Shown piece by piece: positions 9,513 through 17,312 of a DNA stretch of 40,782 nt. The stretch spans positions 1 through 40,782 of the forward strand of contig NZ_JADEXP010000013.1 of the NCBI RefSeq assembly GCF_015207065.1, written 5' to 3'. The first letter of the stretch is position 1, and the number at the start of each line of letters is the position of its first letter. The notes beneath the pieces were generated by a model. It was not told the DNA's origin. It saw only the letters and a program-made list of their open reading frames with translations, and did not search any database. The translations under genes and the position numbers were made by a program. This DNA is from Leptolyngbya cf. ectocarpi LEGE 11479. Lineage in GTDB: Bacteria; Cyanobacteriota; Cyanobacteriia; Phormidesmidales; Phormidesmidaceae.

Positions 9513-10505
9513 TCACAGCAGACCAAAGACAGTTCCCATAAACCAGACATACAGCAGAATGAACAACCACCCTTCCCAGGTGGTAATCTTGTTATCCTGC
9601 ACCGTAAAAAACATCAGCAGTGACGCTGCCAGCAGCGTGGGCACACTGTGGGTCAGAATGGCATCCGAAACCGGCAGCGGTTTGATCAAACCTGGAATGC
9701 CGATCACCACAAAAATATTAAAGATATTTGAGCCGACAACATTACCAACCGCCAGCTCGGCCTTGTTTTTGAAGGCGGCGTTAATTGTCACCACCAGCTC
9801 CGGCAGCGATGTACCGATGGCAACCGCACTAATGGCAATAATATCTCTACCCACGTTTAAGCGATCAGAAATTTGAATCAGCGAATTAATCGTATAGTTG
9901 GCCCCGAGGAAAATAAAGATACCACTGACTGCCAGAATCAAAAAATGTCTGATAACGTTAGCGGCCTGGCCCGAGCGACCAGGGATATCCGCCGCTTCAC
10001 CCGCCGCCTCATCCGCCATCTCTTCGGATTGCTGACTGGTTTCCTCACTGCTCTTGAGGATGTAAAACAGATAGACAACGTAGCCAATCACTAAGATTAG
10101 CGCCTCTCCTCGAGTAAACTGCTGGCCTGAGCGCCCCATCAGGGCAAACAAAAAGGCTGACCCGACAAACAACGGCAGATCGACGCTGATCAGGTTGTAC
10201 ATCACCCGCAGGAGCTTTTTACTCATGATGGCAGCGGTGCCTACCACCAAACAGATATTGGCAATATTGGAGCCAATCACGTTACTCGCCACCACCTCTG
10301 GCGCATCCTGGAAAATACTCACCAAGGAGGACAATAGCTCCGGTAGCGACGTTCCCATGGACACAATGGTGACACCCACAATAAAGGGGGGTAAGCCCAT
10401 GGCCAGGCCAATTTTTTCGGCGGCATCTGTAAAAAAGTCAGAGGCAACTACCAGCGTGGCCAGCCCGATGACAAAAATCAGCAGCAATAGCGGTAGGGAA
10501 TCCAT
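9513..10505 (-). CDS. Calcium/sodium antiporter, CaCA family (YrbG type)
   Basis: The 330-residue inner-membrane protein consists of two homologous halves. Each carries an alpha-repeat with the exchanger signature: VGVTIVSMGTSLPELLSSL (about 42-60) followed by ASNVIGSNIANI, and AISAVAIGTSLPELVVTI (about 220-240) followed by VGNVVGSNIFNIF. The Glu of each GTSLPE and the Asn of each GSNI are the known ion-coordinating residues of the family. The halves are joined by an acidic cytoplasmic loop (SSEETSQQSEEMADEAAGE). The length fits the TIGR00367/YrbG group of K+-independent or K+-dependent Na+/Ca2+ exchangers; the actual ions cannot be read from sequence. It probably exports Ca2+ using a Na+ or H+ gradient. 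Confidence 0.92.
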   Translation of the reverse strand: MDSLPLLLLIFVIGLATLVVASDFFTDAAEKIGLAMGLPPFIVGVTIVSMGTSLPELLSSLVSIFQDAPEVVASNVIGSNIANICLVVGTAAIMSKKLLRVMYNLISVDLPLFVGSAFLFALMGRSGQQFTRGEALILVIGYVVYLFYILKSSEETSQQSEEMADEAAGEAADIPGRSGQAANVIRHFLILAVSGIFIFLGANYTINSLIQISDRLNVGRDIIAISAVAIGTSLPELVVTINAAFKNKAELAVGNVVGSNIFNIFVVIGIPGLIKPLPVSDAILTHSVPTLLAASLLMFFTVQDNKITTWEGWLFILLYVWFMGTVFGLL

Positions 10506-10578
10506 AGATGAAGGGGGGCAACAAGTGGGTTAGGGTAAAAAATAAATGTAGTCTGCCCTAAAACACAACCACACCTCT

Positions 10579-11238
10579 ATGCTTGCCGCTAGTCAGCGTC
10601 AGAAACTTGACGAATCTAACGACTCTCTGTTCTATGCAGCTCCCCGTTTGGTAACCCACGTCGACGAACGCTTTATTGAACAGCTGACTGAGTTATACCA
10701 AGAACGGCTGCAGCCCAACAGCTGCATTTTGGACCTGATGAGTAGCTGGGTCTCCCATTTGCCTACCGATATGATGTTTGAGCGCGTCGAGGGCCACGGC
10801 ATGAACGCTGAGGAGTTGGCCAAAAATCCCAGGCTGGATCATTACTTTGTCCAAAACTTAAACGAAGACCAAACTCTACCCTTTGAGGATCGCACCTTTG
10901 ATGCTGTACTCAACACCGTCTCTGTGCAGTACCTACAGCATCCTGAAGCTGTCTTTGCTGAGATCTATCGCGTGCTCAAACCCGGTGGTATTGCCATTGT
11001 CAGCTTTTCTAACCGGATGTTTTACCAAAAAGCGATCGCAGCCTGGCGGGACAGCAGTGACGCCAGCCACATTGCCCTGGTCAAACGCTACGTTTCATCA
11101 GTTCAGGGATTTAGTCAGCCTGAGGTAATTGCCAATCAGGGACCCGCCACCAATCCCCTGCTCCAAATGATGGGCTTTGCCAGCAGCGATCCTTTTTATG
11201 CGGTGATTGCAGAACGGATGGAAGTGCTAGTGGGTTAG
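10579..11238 (+). CDS. Class I SAM methyltransferase-like protein with an altered motif I
   Basis: The 219-residue protein has the later half of a class I methyltransferase fold clearly visible: LPFEDRTFDAVLNTVSVQYL (motif II/III region) and EIYRVLKPGGIAIVSFSNR (post-motif). At the place of SAM-binding motif I, however, the sequence is ILDLMSSWVSHLP instead of the usual DxGxGxG, so the canonical glycine-rich loop is missing. The same SSWVSHLP stretch occurs in a conserved group of bacterial and plant homologues, so this is likely a family trait rather than decay. The substrate is unknown. The gene starts at ATG 10579, is divergent from the antiporter gene by 73 bases, and precedes the acyltransferase gene in the same direction. 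Confidence 0.8.
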   Translation: MLAASQRQKLDESNDSLFYAAPRLVTHVDERFIEQLTELYQERLQPNSCILDLMSSWVSHLPTDMMFERVEGHGMNAEELAKNPRLDHYFVQNLNEDQTLPFEDRTFDAVLNTVSVQYLQHPEAVFAEIYRVLKPGGIAIVSFSNRMFYQKAIAAWRDSSDASHIALVKRYVSSVQGFSQPEVIANQGPATNPLLQMMGFASSDPFYAVIAERMEVLVG

Positions 11239-11291
11239 GAGGAGTCCCTAAATCCTGGGAATACTACGGCGGCGATTTATTGGTGAGCCCC

Positions 11292-12392
11292 ATGACGCCG
11301 TCACTTTCTTTATATTTCGATTTTGTCAGAGCCTTAGCTGCCATTGTTGTTGTACTCCACCATTACAGCCAACATTTGGTCAAAGCAGAGTTTGGTCGGG
11401 TGGTGTTTCCCCACCTGGGCCAAGAGGCCGTCATCACTTTTTTTGTCCTATCGGGGTTTGTAATTAGCTGGGTTGTTGACACCAAATGCCCCTCAGTAGA
11501 AGAGTTTCTGACTAAGCGGCTAGCTCGCTTTTATTCGGTCATGGTGCCCGCTATTGCCATCTTAGGTCTCTGCTATCTGGTAACGATGCAGCTAGAACCT
11601 CAGCTCTACCGGTACCAGGGAGACGGCGAATACTTTTGGTTAAAATCCCTCTTTACCCTCGGGTTTCTGAATTTTAATGCCGTAGTCTATCAGGTTAAAT
11701 TGCCGGGCGGCAGTCCGTTTTGGAGTTTGACCTATGAGTTTTGGTACTATGTTGTGTTTGCCCTGTGGGTATTTTCTAAACGCCGCTGGTTAGCCAGCGC
11801 CGGTACCGCTAGTGTCTTTGTCCTTTTGGGGTGGGATGCCTTTTTACTGTGGCCAGTGTGGCTTACGGGCGTGGCTATCTATAGGCTGAGCAAACGTATC
11901 ACCCTGACACCCGCACAGGCACAGGTCCTCTTTGGTCTGAGTCTGAGCCTGATGGTCAGCCTGTATCTCAGCGGCTGGCGCTACAGCGTTTTATCCCTCG
12001 CCACCTACATCGATAGTGCCAACAGTCTGCGCTATGCCCAGGCCGCCCCCTATTTTCTAGCCCTGGGCTGCCTCATGGGGATAAATTTTCTGGCCGTTAA
12101 AAGCTGGTCAGTTCAGCGTCAGCTCATGCTACCGACGTTGGTGGAGCAGGAGATTCGTCACCTGGCTGGAGTATCGTTCACCCTGTATCTCACCCATGTG
12201 CCCCTCATGCTGTTGCTCAGGGGAGGCCTGCGGGGATATGGATTTCCGTTTTTGATACCGGCCCTCGCCATCCTCATTGTGTACTGGATTGGCCGCCCCA
12301 TCGAAAATTCTAAAACCTTCTACAGACAGGCGTTGCAGACCCTAGGTCAGCAGCTGGCAACGATAGCTCCATTCTTGGGAAACCGGGCCTAA
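11292..12392 (+). CDS. Acyltransferase 3 family membrane protein
   Basis: From ATG 11292 the protein is 366 residues. In-frame TTG 11280 and GTG 11283 are alternatives, and a GGTGAG stretch at 11282-11287 is a weak ribosome site for the ATG. It has about ten membrane helices. The family signature near the N-terminus is FDFVRALAAIVVVLHHYSQH, with the Arg and the second His forming the catalytic R-x10-H pair; EAVITFFVLSGFVISW, SPFWSLTYEFWYYVVFA and FTLYLTHVPLMLLL follow. These enzymes move acyl groups onto extracellular polysaccharides, lipids or peptides. No SGNH domain is fused, unlike the second acyltransferase in this window. The acceptor is unknown. Its last 4 bases overlap the end of the convergent cobH gene. 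Confidence 0.88.
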   Translation: MTPSLSLYFDFVRALAAIVVVLHHYSQHLVKAEFGRVVFPHLGQEAVITFFVLSGFVISWVVDTKCPSVEEFLTKRLARFYSVMVPAIAILGLCYLVTMQLEPQLYRYQGDGEYFWLKSLFTLGFLNFNAVVYQVKLPGGSPFWSLTYEFWYYVVFALWVFSKRRWLASAGTASVFVLLGWDAFLLWPVWLTGVAIYRLSKRITLTPAQAQVLFGLSLSLMVSLYLSGWRYSVLSLATYIDSANSLRYAQAAPYFLALGCLMGINFLAVKSWSVQRQLMLPTLVEQEIRHLAGVSFTLYLTHVPLMLLLRGGLRGYGFPFLIPALAILIVYWIGRPIENSKTFYRQALQTLGQQLATIAPFLGNRA

Positions 12393-13018
12393 GCTGTGCC
12401 ACTGCGCTTGCCCCCGTAGGCTTTCCAGGCTAAATCAATCAGACCGTTGACAATGGCGACCGCCACGACGGTACTGCCTTTGCGCCCCCCGATACAAATA
12501 CTGGGCATCAGGCTATCTTTCAGTCGTGATTTAGTCACCTCGGCCTCCAAAAAACCAGCGGGGGTGGCAATGACCAATGCAGGTCGAATTATATCGGTTT
12601 CGATCAGCTGCACTAAGCTGTCTAAGGCTGGCTGGGAATGACCAATGACAAAGATGGCCTCTGGATATCGCTGGGCGAGGGTTTCAATGCCCCAAGCGGC
12701 CCTGGACTTGTCCTTTTGCGGTCGGGTAATCGTATCCATGGCACAGTACACCGGATTGGCAAATGTCTCCTGCAGCCTGGGGGTAATGCCCGCCTGGGCC
12801 ATGGGACCATCCACCACGATCGTGGTACGAGCGGCTAAGGCCGCAGCACCCGACGGCAACGCCTGATCTGAAAACTGAATTAAATCCTTATAGTCGTAGT
12901 CTGCAGTGGCGTAAATGACTCGACGCACGATTTCATATTCGGCTGGAGCAAATGTATGCTGACCAATTTCTTGATCAATTATGCGTAAACTCCGAGCGTC
13001 GGTAACATGCCATTCCAT
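12389..13018 (-). CDS. cobH: Precorrin-8X methylmutase (precorrin isomerase)
   Basis: The 209-residue protein is full length for CobH/CbiC. Recognisable blocks are AALAARTTIVVDGPMAQAGI, AMDTITRPQKDKSRAAWGIETL, FVIGHSQPAL, RPALVIATPAGFLEA and GRKGSTVVAVAIVNGLIDLA. The enzyme shifts a methyl group from C-11 to C-12 of precorrin-8X to give hydrogenobyrinic acid or its cobalt form in the cobalamin (B12) pathway, in the cytoplasm. At the position where the characterised CobH has its catalytic His (R-x-I-H-x-T), this protein reads RRVIYATADYDY, so a Tyr stands there. No other cobalamin genes are adjacent. The neighbour on its 3' side is convergent and overlaps by 4 bases. Confidence 0.93.
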   Translation of the reverse strand: MEWHVTDARSLRIIDQEIGQHTFAPAEYEIVRRVIYATADYDYKDLIQFSDQALPSGAAALAARTTIVVDGPMAQAGITPRLQETFANPVYCAMDTITRPQKDKSRAAWGIETLAQRYPEAIFVIGHSQPALDSLVQLIETDIIRPALVIATPAGFLEAEVTKSRLKDSLMPSICIGGRKGSTVVAVAIVNGLIDLAWKAYGGKRSGTA

Positions 13019-13462
13019 AGGTACTGCCTGCGGCTGCCGCTAGTTTCAATAGACTAGCATCGTCAGTATATTGTCAGGCATTTAGCCTACATCAATTACA
13101 TAGCATCATTTTTTTTTGATACCAAACCTAGCCGACAAAACGAGACTGGCAGGGAAGTAATGAGTACAAATGCTTAGTCTCAAATTCTGATGAGGTAAGG
13201 CTTTAGGGTGGCTTGAGGTTAGTTCCTATAGTGGCTGTACGACTTGTTGAGGCAGGGTGATCGGCGTTGAATCAACTGTTCTGAAGTGATCTACACCGTA
13301 CCCTCGGTCTGATATTCTGAAGCTATAAAAGGCGCTCAAATAGTCTTAACGCCGCTACTGATTCTGAGGGTGATCTGGAGAGCCGGCTAGTTAGCAGTGC
13401 CTCCCGCAGCCACGATCAGCAGCGTCGTCTTGGTAACACAGGCAGTTTGGAGAAAATACGCA
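13019..13462. other. Divergent intergenic region between cobH and glpX
   Basis: These 444 bases hold the promoters of both genes. On the cobH side there is a small imperfect hairpin (GCTAGT at 13039-13044 with ACTAGC at 13053-13058). An A/T-only run lies near 13108-13118. The sequence TATAAA near 13325 could belong to a promoter, but no well-spaced -35 box is obvious. A GTG-started in-frame extension of glpX back to 13397 exists but is not conserved-looking. I see no RNA gene. The long leader before glpX could carry regulation of this Calvin-cycle gene; that is inference only. Confidence 0.4.
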
Positions 13463-14500
13463 GTGGAAAGTACCCTCGGGTTAGAAATTATTGAAGTCGT
13501 TGAGCAGGCTGCGATCGCATCTGCTCGATGGATGGGTAAGGGAGAAAAGGATATTGCTGACGAAGTGGCCGTAGAAGCCATGCGTGAGCGCATGAACCAG
13601 ATTCACATGCGCGGCAAAATCGTCATTGGTGAAGGTGAGCGCGACGATGCTCCGATGCTTTTCATCGGCGAAGAAGTGGGCGTTTGCACCCAGCCCAATG
13701 CCTCTGAAGTTTGCAATCCCGACGAGCTGATCGAAATCGACATCGCCGTTGACCCCTGTGAAGGTACCAACCTTTGCGCCTATGGTCAGCCCGGTTCCAT
13801 GGCTGTATTGGCCATTTCCGAGAAGGGTGGTCTGTTTGCTGCGCCTGACTTCTACATGAAGAAGCTGGCCGCTCCCCCGGCAGCTAAGGGCAAAGTAGAC
13901 ATCAGAAAGTCGGCCACTGAGAACCTCAAGATTTTGGGTGAGAGCCTCGACCGTGCCATTGATGAGCTTGTGGTTGTGGTCATGAAGCGTGAGCGCCACA
14001 ACGACCTGATCAAGGAAATCCGTGATGCCGGTGCCCGCGTTCGTCTGATCAGCGACGGTGACGTTTCCGCTGCTATTTCCTGTGGATTCTCCGGCACTAA
14101 CACCCACGCGCTGATGGGCATTGGTGCGGCTCCTGAGGGTGTGATTTCTGCCGCTGCCATGCGCTGCTTGGGCGGTCACTTCCAGGGACAGCTGATTTAC
14201 GATCCTGCCATCGTCAAGACTGGCCTTATTGGTGAGAGCAAGGAAGCTAACCTAGAGCGTCTAAGTTCTATGGGCATCGCTGACCCCGACAAGATCTACA
14301 CGGCTGAAGAGCTGGCCTGTGGTGAGACTGTCCTCTTTGCTGGCTGTGGTATCACTCCTGGTTTGCTGATGAACGGCGTCCGCTTCTTTAAGGGCGGTGC
14401 TCGGACTCAGTCTCTGGTAATTTCTAACCAGTCTAAGACGGCTCGCTTTGTGGACACCATCCACATGAAAGGCAACCCCAGCTACGTTGCTCTGAAGTAG
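13463..14500 (+). CDS. glpX: Class II fructose-1,6-/sedoheptulose-1,7-bisphosphatase
   Basis: Starting at GTG 13463 (GGAG at 13449-13452) the protein is 345 residues, the usual size of the cyanobacterial bifunctional enzyme, and begins with the conserved [20 protein letters not shown]. It dephosphorylates fructose-1,6-bisphosphate and sedoheptulose-1,7-bisphosphate in the Calvin cycle and gluconeogenesis. Metal- and substrate-binding blocks are visible: [57 protein letters not shown] and [14 protein letters not shown]. The cyanobacterial enzyme is a redox- and AMP-regulated tetramer; several Cys are present, but which are regulatory cannot be read here. Codon choice is more biased than in neighbours, as expected of a highly expressed gene. 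It is followed by a hairpin and then hemA. Confidence 0.97.
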   Translation: MESTLGLEIIEVVEQAAIASARWMGKGEKDIADEVAVEAMRERMNQIHMRGKIVIGEGERDDAPMLFIGEEVGVCTQPNASEVCNPDELIEIDIAVDPCEGTNLCAYGQPGSMAVLAISEKGGLFAAPDFYMKKLAAPPAAKGKVDIRKSATENLKILGESLDRAIDELVVVVMKRERHNDLIKEIRDAGARVRLISDGDVSAAISCGFSGTNTHALMGIGAAPEGVISAAAMRCLGGHFQGQLIYDPAIVKTGLIGESKEANLERLSSMGIADPDKIYTAEELACGETVLFAGCGITPGLLMNGVRFFKGGARTQSLVISNQSKTARFVDTIHMKGNPSYVALK

Positions 14501-14545
14501 TAACCCCGCTGAGGAGGGGATAACCCTAAAATCATTTTCTTAAAA

Positions 14546-14583
14546 AGCACTCTGGCTATTGACAAATGGCCAGAGTGTTCTTA
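14546..14583 (+). terminator. Hairpin terminator after glpX
   Basis: CACTCTGGC (14548-14556) pairs perfectly with GCCAGAGTG (14569-14577) across a 12-base loop. It can be extended by one A-U and one G-U pair and is preceded by A5 and followed by TTCTT. It lies 46 bases after the glpX stop and separates glpX from hemA. Confidence 0.75.
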
Positions 14584-14795
14584 TGTCTATGTGTCATTTG
14601 GTAACGGTTGGCACCGTTTGATGGATTTTTGTTGAGAAACCTTGAGTTAGGGGTAGGTTTTTCCATACTTTTCAATAGGGAGAAGACTCTAGCGCATCAT
14701 TCGTTAGACTGATCTTTCCATCACGGCTTAAAGCAAGCTGACTGCGATCGTCCGGCATGTCGGGCATTTAATAAAGGATCTTTTTGGGAGGAAGA

Positions 14796-16085
14796 ATGAA
14801 TATTGCCGTTATTGGCCTTAGCCATAAGACTGCACCAGTCGAGGTTCGGGAAAAACTCAGCATTCCGACGCCTAAGGTTGAGGATGCGATCGCAAGACTC
14901 ACCAGCTATCCCCACGTTAAAGAAGTTTCCATCCTCAGCACCTGTAACCGCCTAGAGCTACATGTGGTCATCGGTGACACTGAGAATGGCATTCGCGAAG
15001 TCACCCAGTTTCTCGCTGAGTATGGCGATGTCCCCATTGATGAGCTACGTCCCCACCTGTTTATCCTGGTGCAGCAGGATGCCATCATGCACCTGCTGCG
15101 CGTATCCTCGGGTCTAGACAGCCTAGTGTTAGGCGAAGGCCAGATTTTAGCCCAGGTGAAGCACGCCCTAGCCGAGAGCCAAAAGCATAAGGGCGTTGGC
15201 CGTATCCTTAGCCGTCTATTCAAAGACGCCATCAAAACCGGTAAGCGGGTACGGACCGAAACTAGCATCGGTACCGGTGCCGTTTCCGTCAGTTCCGCCG
15301 CCGCTGAACTGGCCCAAATGAAGGTGCCCGACTTTACTAGCTGCCACATCACCATCATCGGTGCCGGTAAAATGGGTCGCCTGTTGGTGAAGCATTTAGT
15401 CTCAAAGCGCGCGATCAACATCACCCTGCTCAACCGCAGCATCAAGCGGGCTGATGACCTGGCCGCTGAGTACAGTCATGTGGATATCAAGACCGGCACC
15501 ATGGAAAAAATGGAAGCCGCCGTCACCAAAGCCGATATCGTCTTCACCTGCACCTCTTCAGATGAGCCGGTTCTGCACCGTGACAATGTTCAGCCTTGTC
15601 TGGCCGGTCGTCCCCTCAACCTATTCGATATTTCTGTGCCCCGTAACGTGCATAAGAATGTCGAGGAACTAGATGGCGTTAAGGCTTACACCGTTGATGA
15701 CCTCAAAGAAGTCGTCGCCAAAAACCAGGAAAGCCGTCGCCAGATGGCCCAAGAAGCCGAAGGTATCCTGGAGCAGGAGCTAAACCAATTTGTTAAGTGG
15801 TGGAACTCTCTAGATACTGTCGCCACCATCAGCAGCCTACGCACTAAGGTAGAAGCCATCCGCGAACAGGAGCTAGAAAAAGCCCTGTCTCGTCTCGGCG
15901 CTGACTTTTCTGACAAGCACCGTAGCGTAGTCGAAGCCCTATCTCGCGGTATCGTTAACAAAATTCTGCACGACCCTATGACCCAGCTGCGGGCTCAAGA
16001 AGACGCCGTATCGCGCAAGCAGGCGATGGAAACCCTGCAGGTGCTCTTTAACCTGGAAGAGAAAAAGGCTGCCGCTAGACGCTAG
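14796..16085 (+). CDS. hemA: Glutamyl-tRNA reductase
   Basis: Starting at ATG 14796, with GGGAGGA at 14786-14792 as ribosome site, the protein has 429 residues. It reduces glutamyl-tRNA(Glu) to glutamate-1-semialdehyde with NADPH, the first committed step to haem, chlorophyll, bilins and B12. The N-terminal catalytic domain contains [15 protein letters not shown] and the nucleophile Cys50 in STCNRLEL. Next come [18 protein letters not shown] and the NADPH domain with [16 protein letters not shown], then the C-terminal dimerisation helices ([15 protein letters not shown] onward, ending EEKKAAARR). Nothing is missing. It is a single-gene unit bracketed by hairpins, so its expression is likely independent of glpX. 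It also feeds the tetrapyrrole route to which the nearby cobH belongs. Confidence 0.97.
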   Translation: MNIAVIGLSHKTAPVEVREKLSIPTPKVEDAIARLTSYPHVKEVSILSTCNRLELHVVIGDTENGIREVTQFLAEYGDVPIDELRPHLFILVQQDAIMHLLRVSSGLDSLVLGEGQILAQVKHALAESQKHKGVGRILSRLFKDAIKTGKRVRTETSIGTGAVSVSSAAAELAQMKVPDFTSCHITIIGAGKMGRLLVKHLVSKRAINITLLNRSIKRADDLAAEYSHVDIKTGTMEKMEAAVTKADIVFTCTSSDEPVLHRDNVQPCLAGRPLNLFDISVPRNVHKNVEELDGVKAYTVDDLKEVVAKNQESRRQMAQEAEGILEQELNQFVKWWNSLDTVATISSLRTKVEAIREQELEKALSRLGADFSDKHRSVVEALSRGIVNKILHDPMTQLRAQEDAVSRKQAMETLQVLFNLEEKKAAARR

Positions 16086-16097
16086 GAATTCGACCTA

Positions 16098-16139
16098 TCA
16101 AAATATAGGGGCGTTCCATGGAGCGCCCCTATATTTTGA
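16098..16139 (+). terminator. Long perfect hairpin terminator after hemA
   Basis: TCAAAATATAGGGGCG (16098-16113) pairs without mismatch with CGCCCCTATATTTTGA (16124-16139). The intervening ten bases can pair further (CC with GG, T with A, one G-U), leaving a tiny loop. The stem has a GC-rich inner and an A/T-rich outer half, so U-rich sequence lies in the 3' arm. It is 12 bases after the hemA stop. Confidence 0.85.
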
Positions 16140-16218
16140 ATTCGTTGCCTTTTATCATGAGGAAAGTTAGGAACTATCTGGGTTCACCTAACTCTCCTTA
16201 TTTTTTTGGCCAATTTCT

Positions 16219-16947
16219 ATGGTGCTTACATCGCTACGTCGCCTCATACCTCTATTATTCATCGTTGTTTGTCTAGGCTGCGCCCAGACTGACATTGGCA
16301 CTACTAACAGCATCTACAGCTACAAACAGCCCAGCATTGATGGCATTGGCAAGGTCTACATGGGACGCGAGATTTCGCAGGTAATGGGCCATCGGGGGGC
16401 CTCCTGGCTAGAGCGCTCCAGTCGAGCGACGGACGAACAGCCTGATATGGCGGTCGAAGCACTGGAATTAAGGCCGACAGATACCGTGGCAGATATTGGT
16501 GCCGGTACGGGCTATATGAGTTTTCGCATGGCGCAGAAAGTCCCTGAGGGGCAGGTACTGGCTGTGGATTTGCAGCCGGAGATGATTGCCCTGCTGGAAA
16601 CTGAGCGGGATCAGCAGGGCCTCACTAATGTCCAAACTATCCAAGCCGACGAGAACAATCCTCATTTGCCATCGGAACAGGTGGACTTGGCCCTGATGGT
16701 GGATGCTTACCACGAGTTTGAGGCCCCTCGCGAGGTGATGACAGGTGTAGTGAAGGCGCTAAGGCCAGGTGGCCGGGTGGTACTGGCCGAGTATCGGGCG
16801 GAGAATCCGTTGATTATGATCAAGCGGCTGCACAAGATGAGTGAAAAACAGGTGAAAAAGGAAATGGCGGCGGTGGGGCTGACCTGGCTCAAGACAGACG
16901 ACCGGTTGCCTCAGCAGCATCTGTTATTTTTTGAGAAGGCGGCATAG
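16219..16947 (+). CDS. Class I SAM methyltransferase with a lipoprotein-like N-terminus
   Basis: The 242-residue protein begins MVLTSLRRLIPLLFIVVCLGC, a basic-hydrophobic signal segment ending in a possible lipobox with Cys21. The -3 residue is Cys rather than Leu, so the box is imperfect. A complete methyltransferase core follows: motif I VADIGAGTGYMSFRMA (about 90-105), LAVDLQPEMI (motif II), VDLALMVDAYHEF (motif IV) and VKALRPGGRVVLAEY (motif V-VI). The segment YKQPSIDGIGKVYMGREIS before the core is found in a family of putative secreted methyltransferases. If exported, it would face a compartment without known SAM, which is odd; it may instead be anchored with the domain in the cytoplasm. 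The substrate is unknown. Confidence 0.82.
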   Translation: MVLTSLRRLIPLLFIVVCLGCAQTDIGTTNSIYSYKQPSIDGIGKVYMGREISQVMGHRGASWLERSSRATDEQPDMAVEALELRPTDTVADIGAGTGYMSFRMAQKVPEGQVLAVDLQPEMIALLETERDQQGLTNVQTIQADENNPHLPSEQVDLALMVDAYHEFEAPREVMTGVVKALRPGGRVVLAEYRAENPLIMIKRLHKMSEKQVKKEMAAVGLTWLKTDDRLPQQHLLFFEKAA

Positions 16948-16964
16948 ACGCTTCACCTCTTTAT

Positions 16965-16995
16965 AATTCATTACCCTCATGGAATGTAATGAATT
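16965..16995 (+). terminator. AT-rich hairpin after the lipoprotein-like methyltransferase
   Basis: AATTCATTAC (16965-16974) pairs with GTAATGAATT (16986-16995) over an 11-base loop, 18 bases after the stop. The stem is perfect but weak (two G-C pairs) and lacks a U-tract, so termination is uncertain. Confidence 0.45.
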
Positions 16996-17312
16996 GAACT
17001 CCTCAGAGTTTTTTCAGCTACTTTGCTTTGTCTCTTCAAACGTCTAGATGACATCAGAAAAGCCTCCAGAAATCAAATAGTTTATGAAATACTACTAAAC
17101 TCACCTTCAAGCTAATCCAGATTGAAAACTTTGGTGTTTTTGCCCCCACCTATATAGCTTTTAAGGCTACATTGAGTAGAATCTTCCATCTCAGCCGTAG
17201 ATATATTACTTTGACCGTAAAGTAAATTCGAATGATTGAAGCATGTGATATAGAGACTTTAAAGTGACTAATTGGATAGTTTTGAATAAAAACACTACTG
17301 CTAAATTTCAAT
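16996..17312. other. AT-rich leader before the NACHT gene
   Basis: There are about 317 bases with no coding frame I can support. The composition drops sharply in G+C compared with the upstream genes, and this continues through the NACHT gene, so the boundary of the unusual segment lies about here. No Shine-Dalgarno sequence is seen before ATG 17313. No direct repeats that would mark an insertion were found by eye. Confidence 0.5.

Noticed and set aside
11280-11291. TTG/GTG start four codons earlier for the first acyltransferase
   Set aside because: Possible, but the ATG at 11292 directly precedes the conserved N-terminal segment and has a nearby GGTGAG; the difference is trivial.
13397-13462. 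22-residue N-terminal extension of glpX
   Set aside because: The GTG at 13463 has a GGAG site and gives the 345-residue length of known enzymes; the extension is not family-like.
13481-14179. 232-residue open frame antisense to glpX
   Set aside because: The sense frame is a complete, strongly conserved glpX; the antisense frame is an effect of its biased codon use and shows no family motif.
14906-15445. 179-residue open frame antisense to hemA
   Set aside because: It lies fully inside the conserved hemA gene and is Arg/Ser/Met-rich in the manner of a shadow frame.
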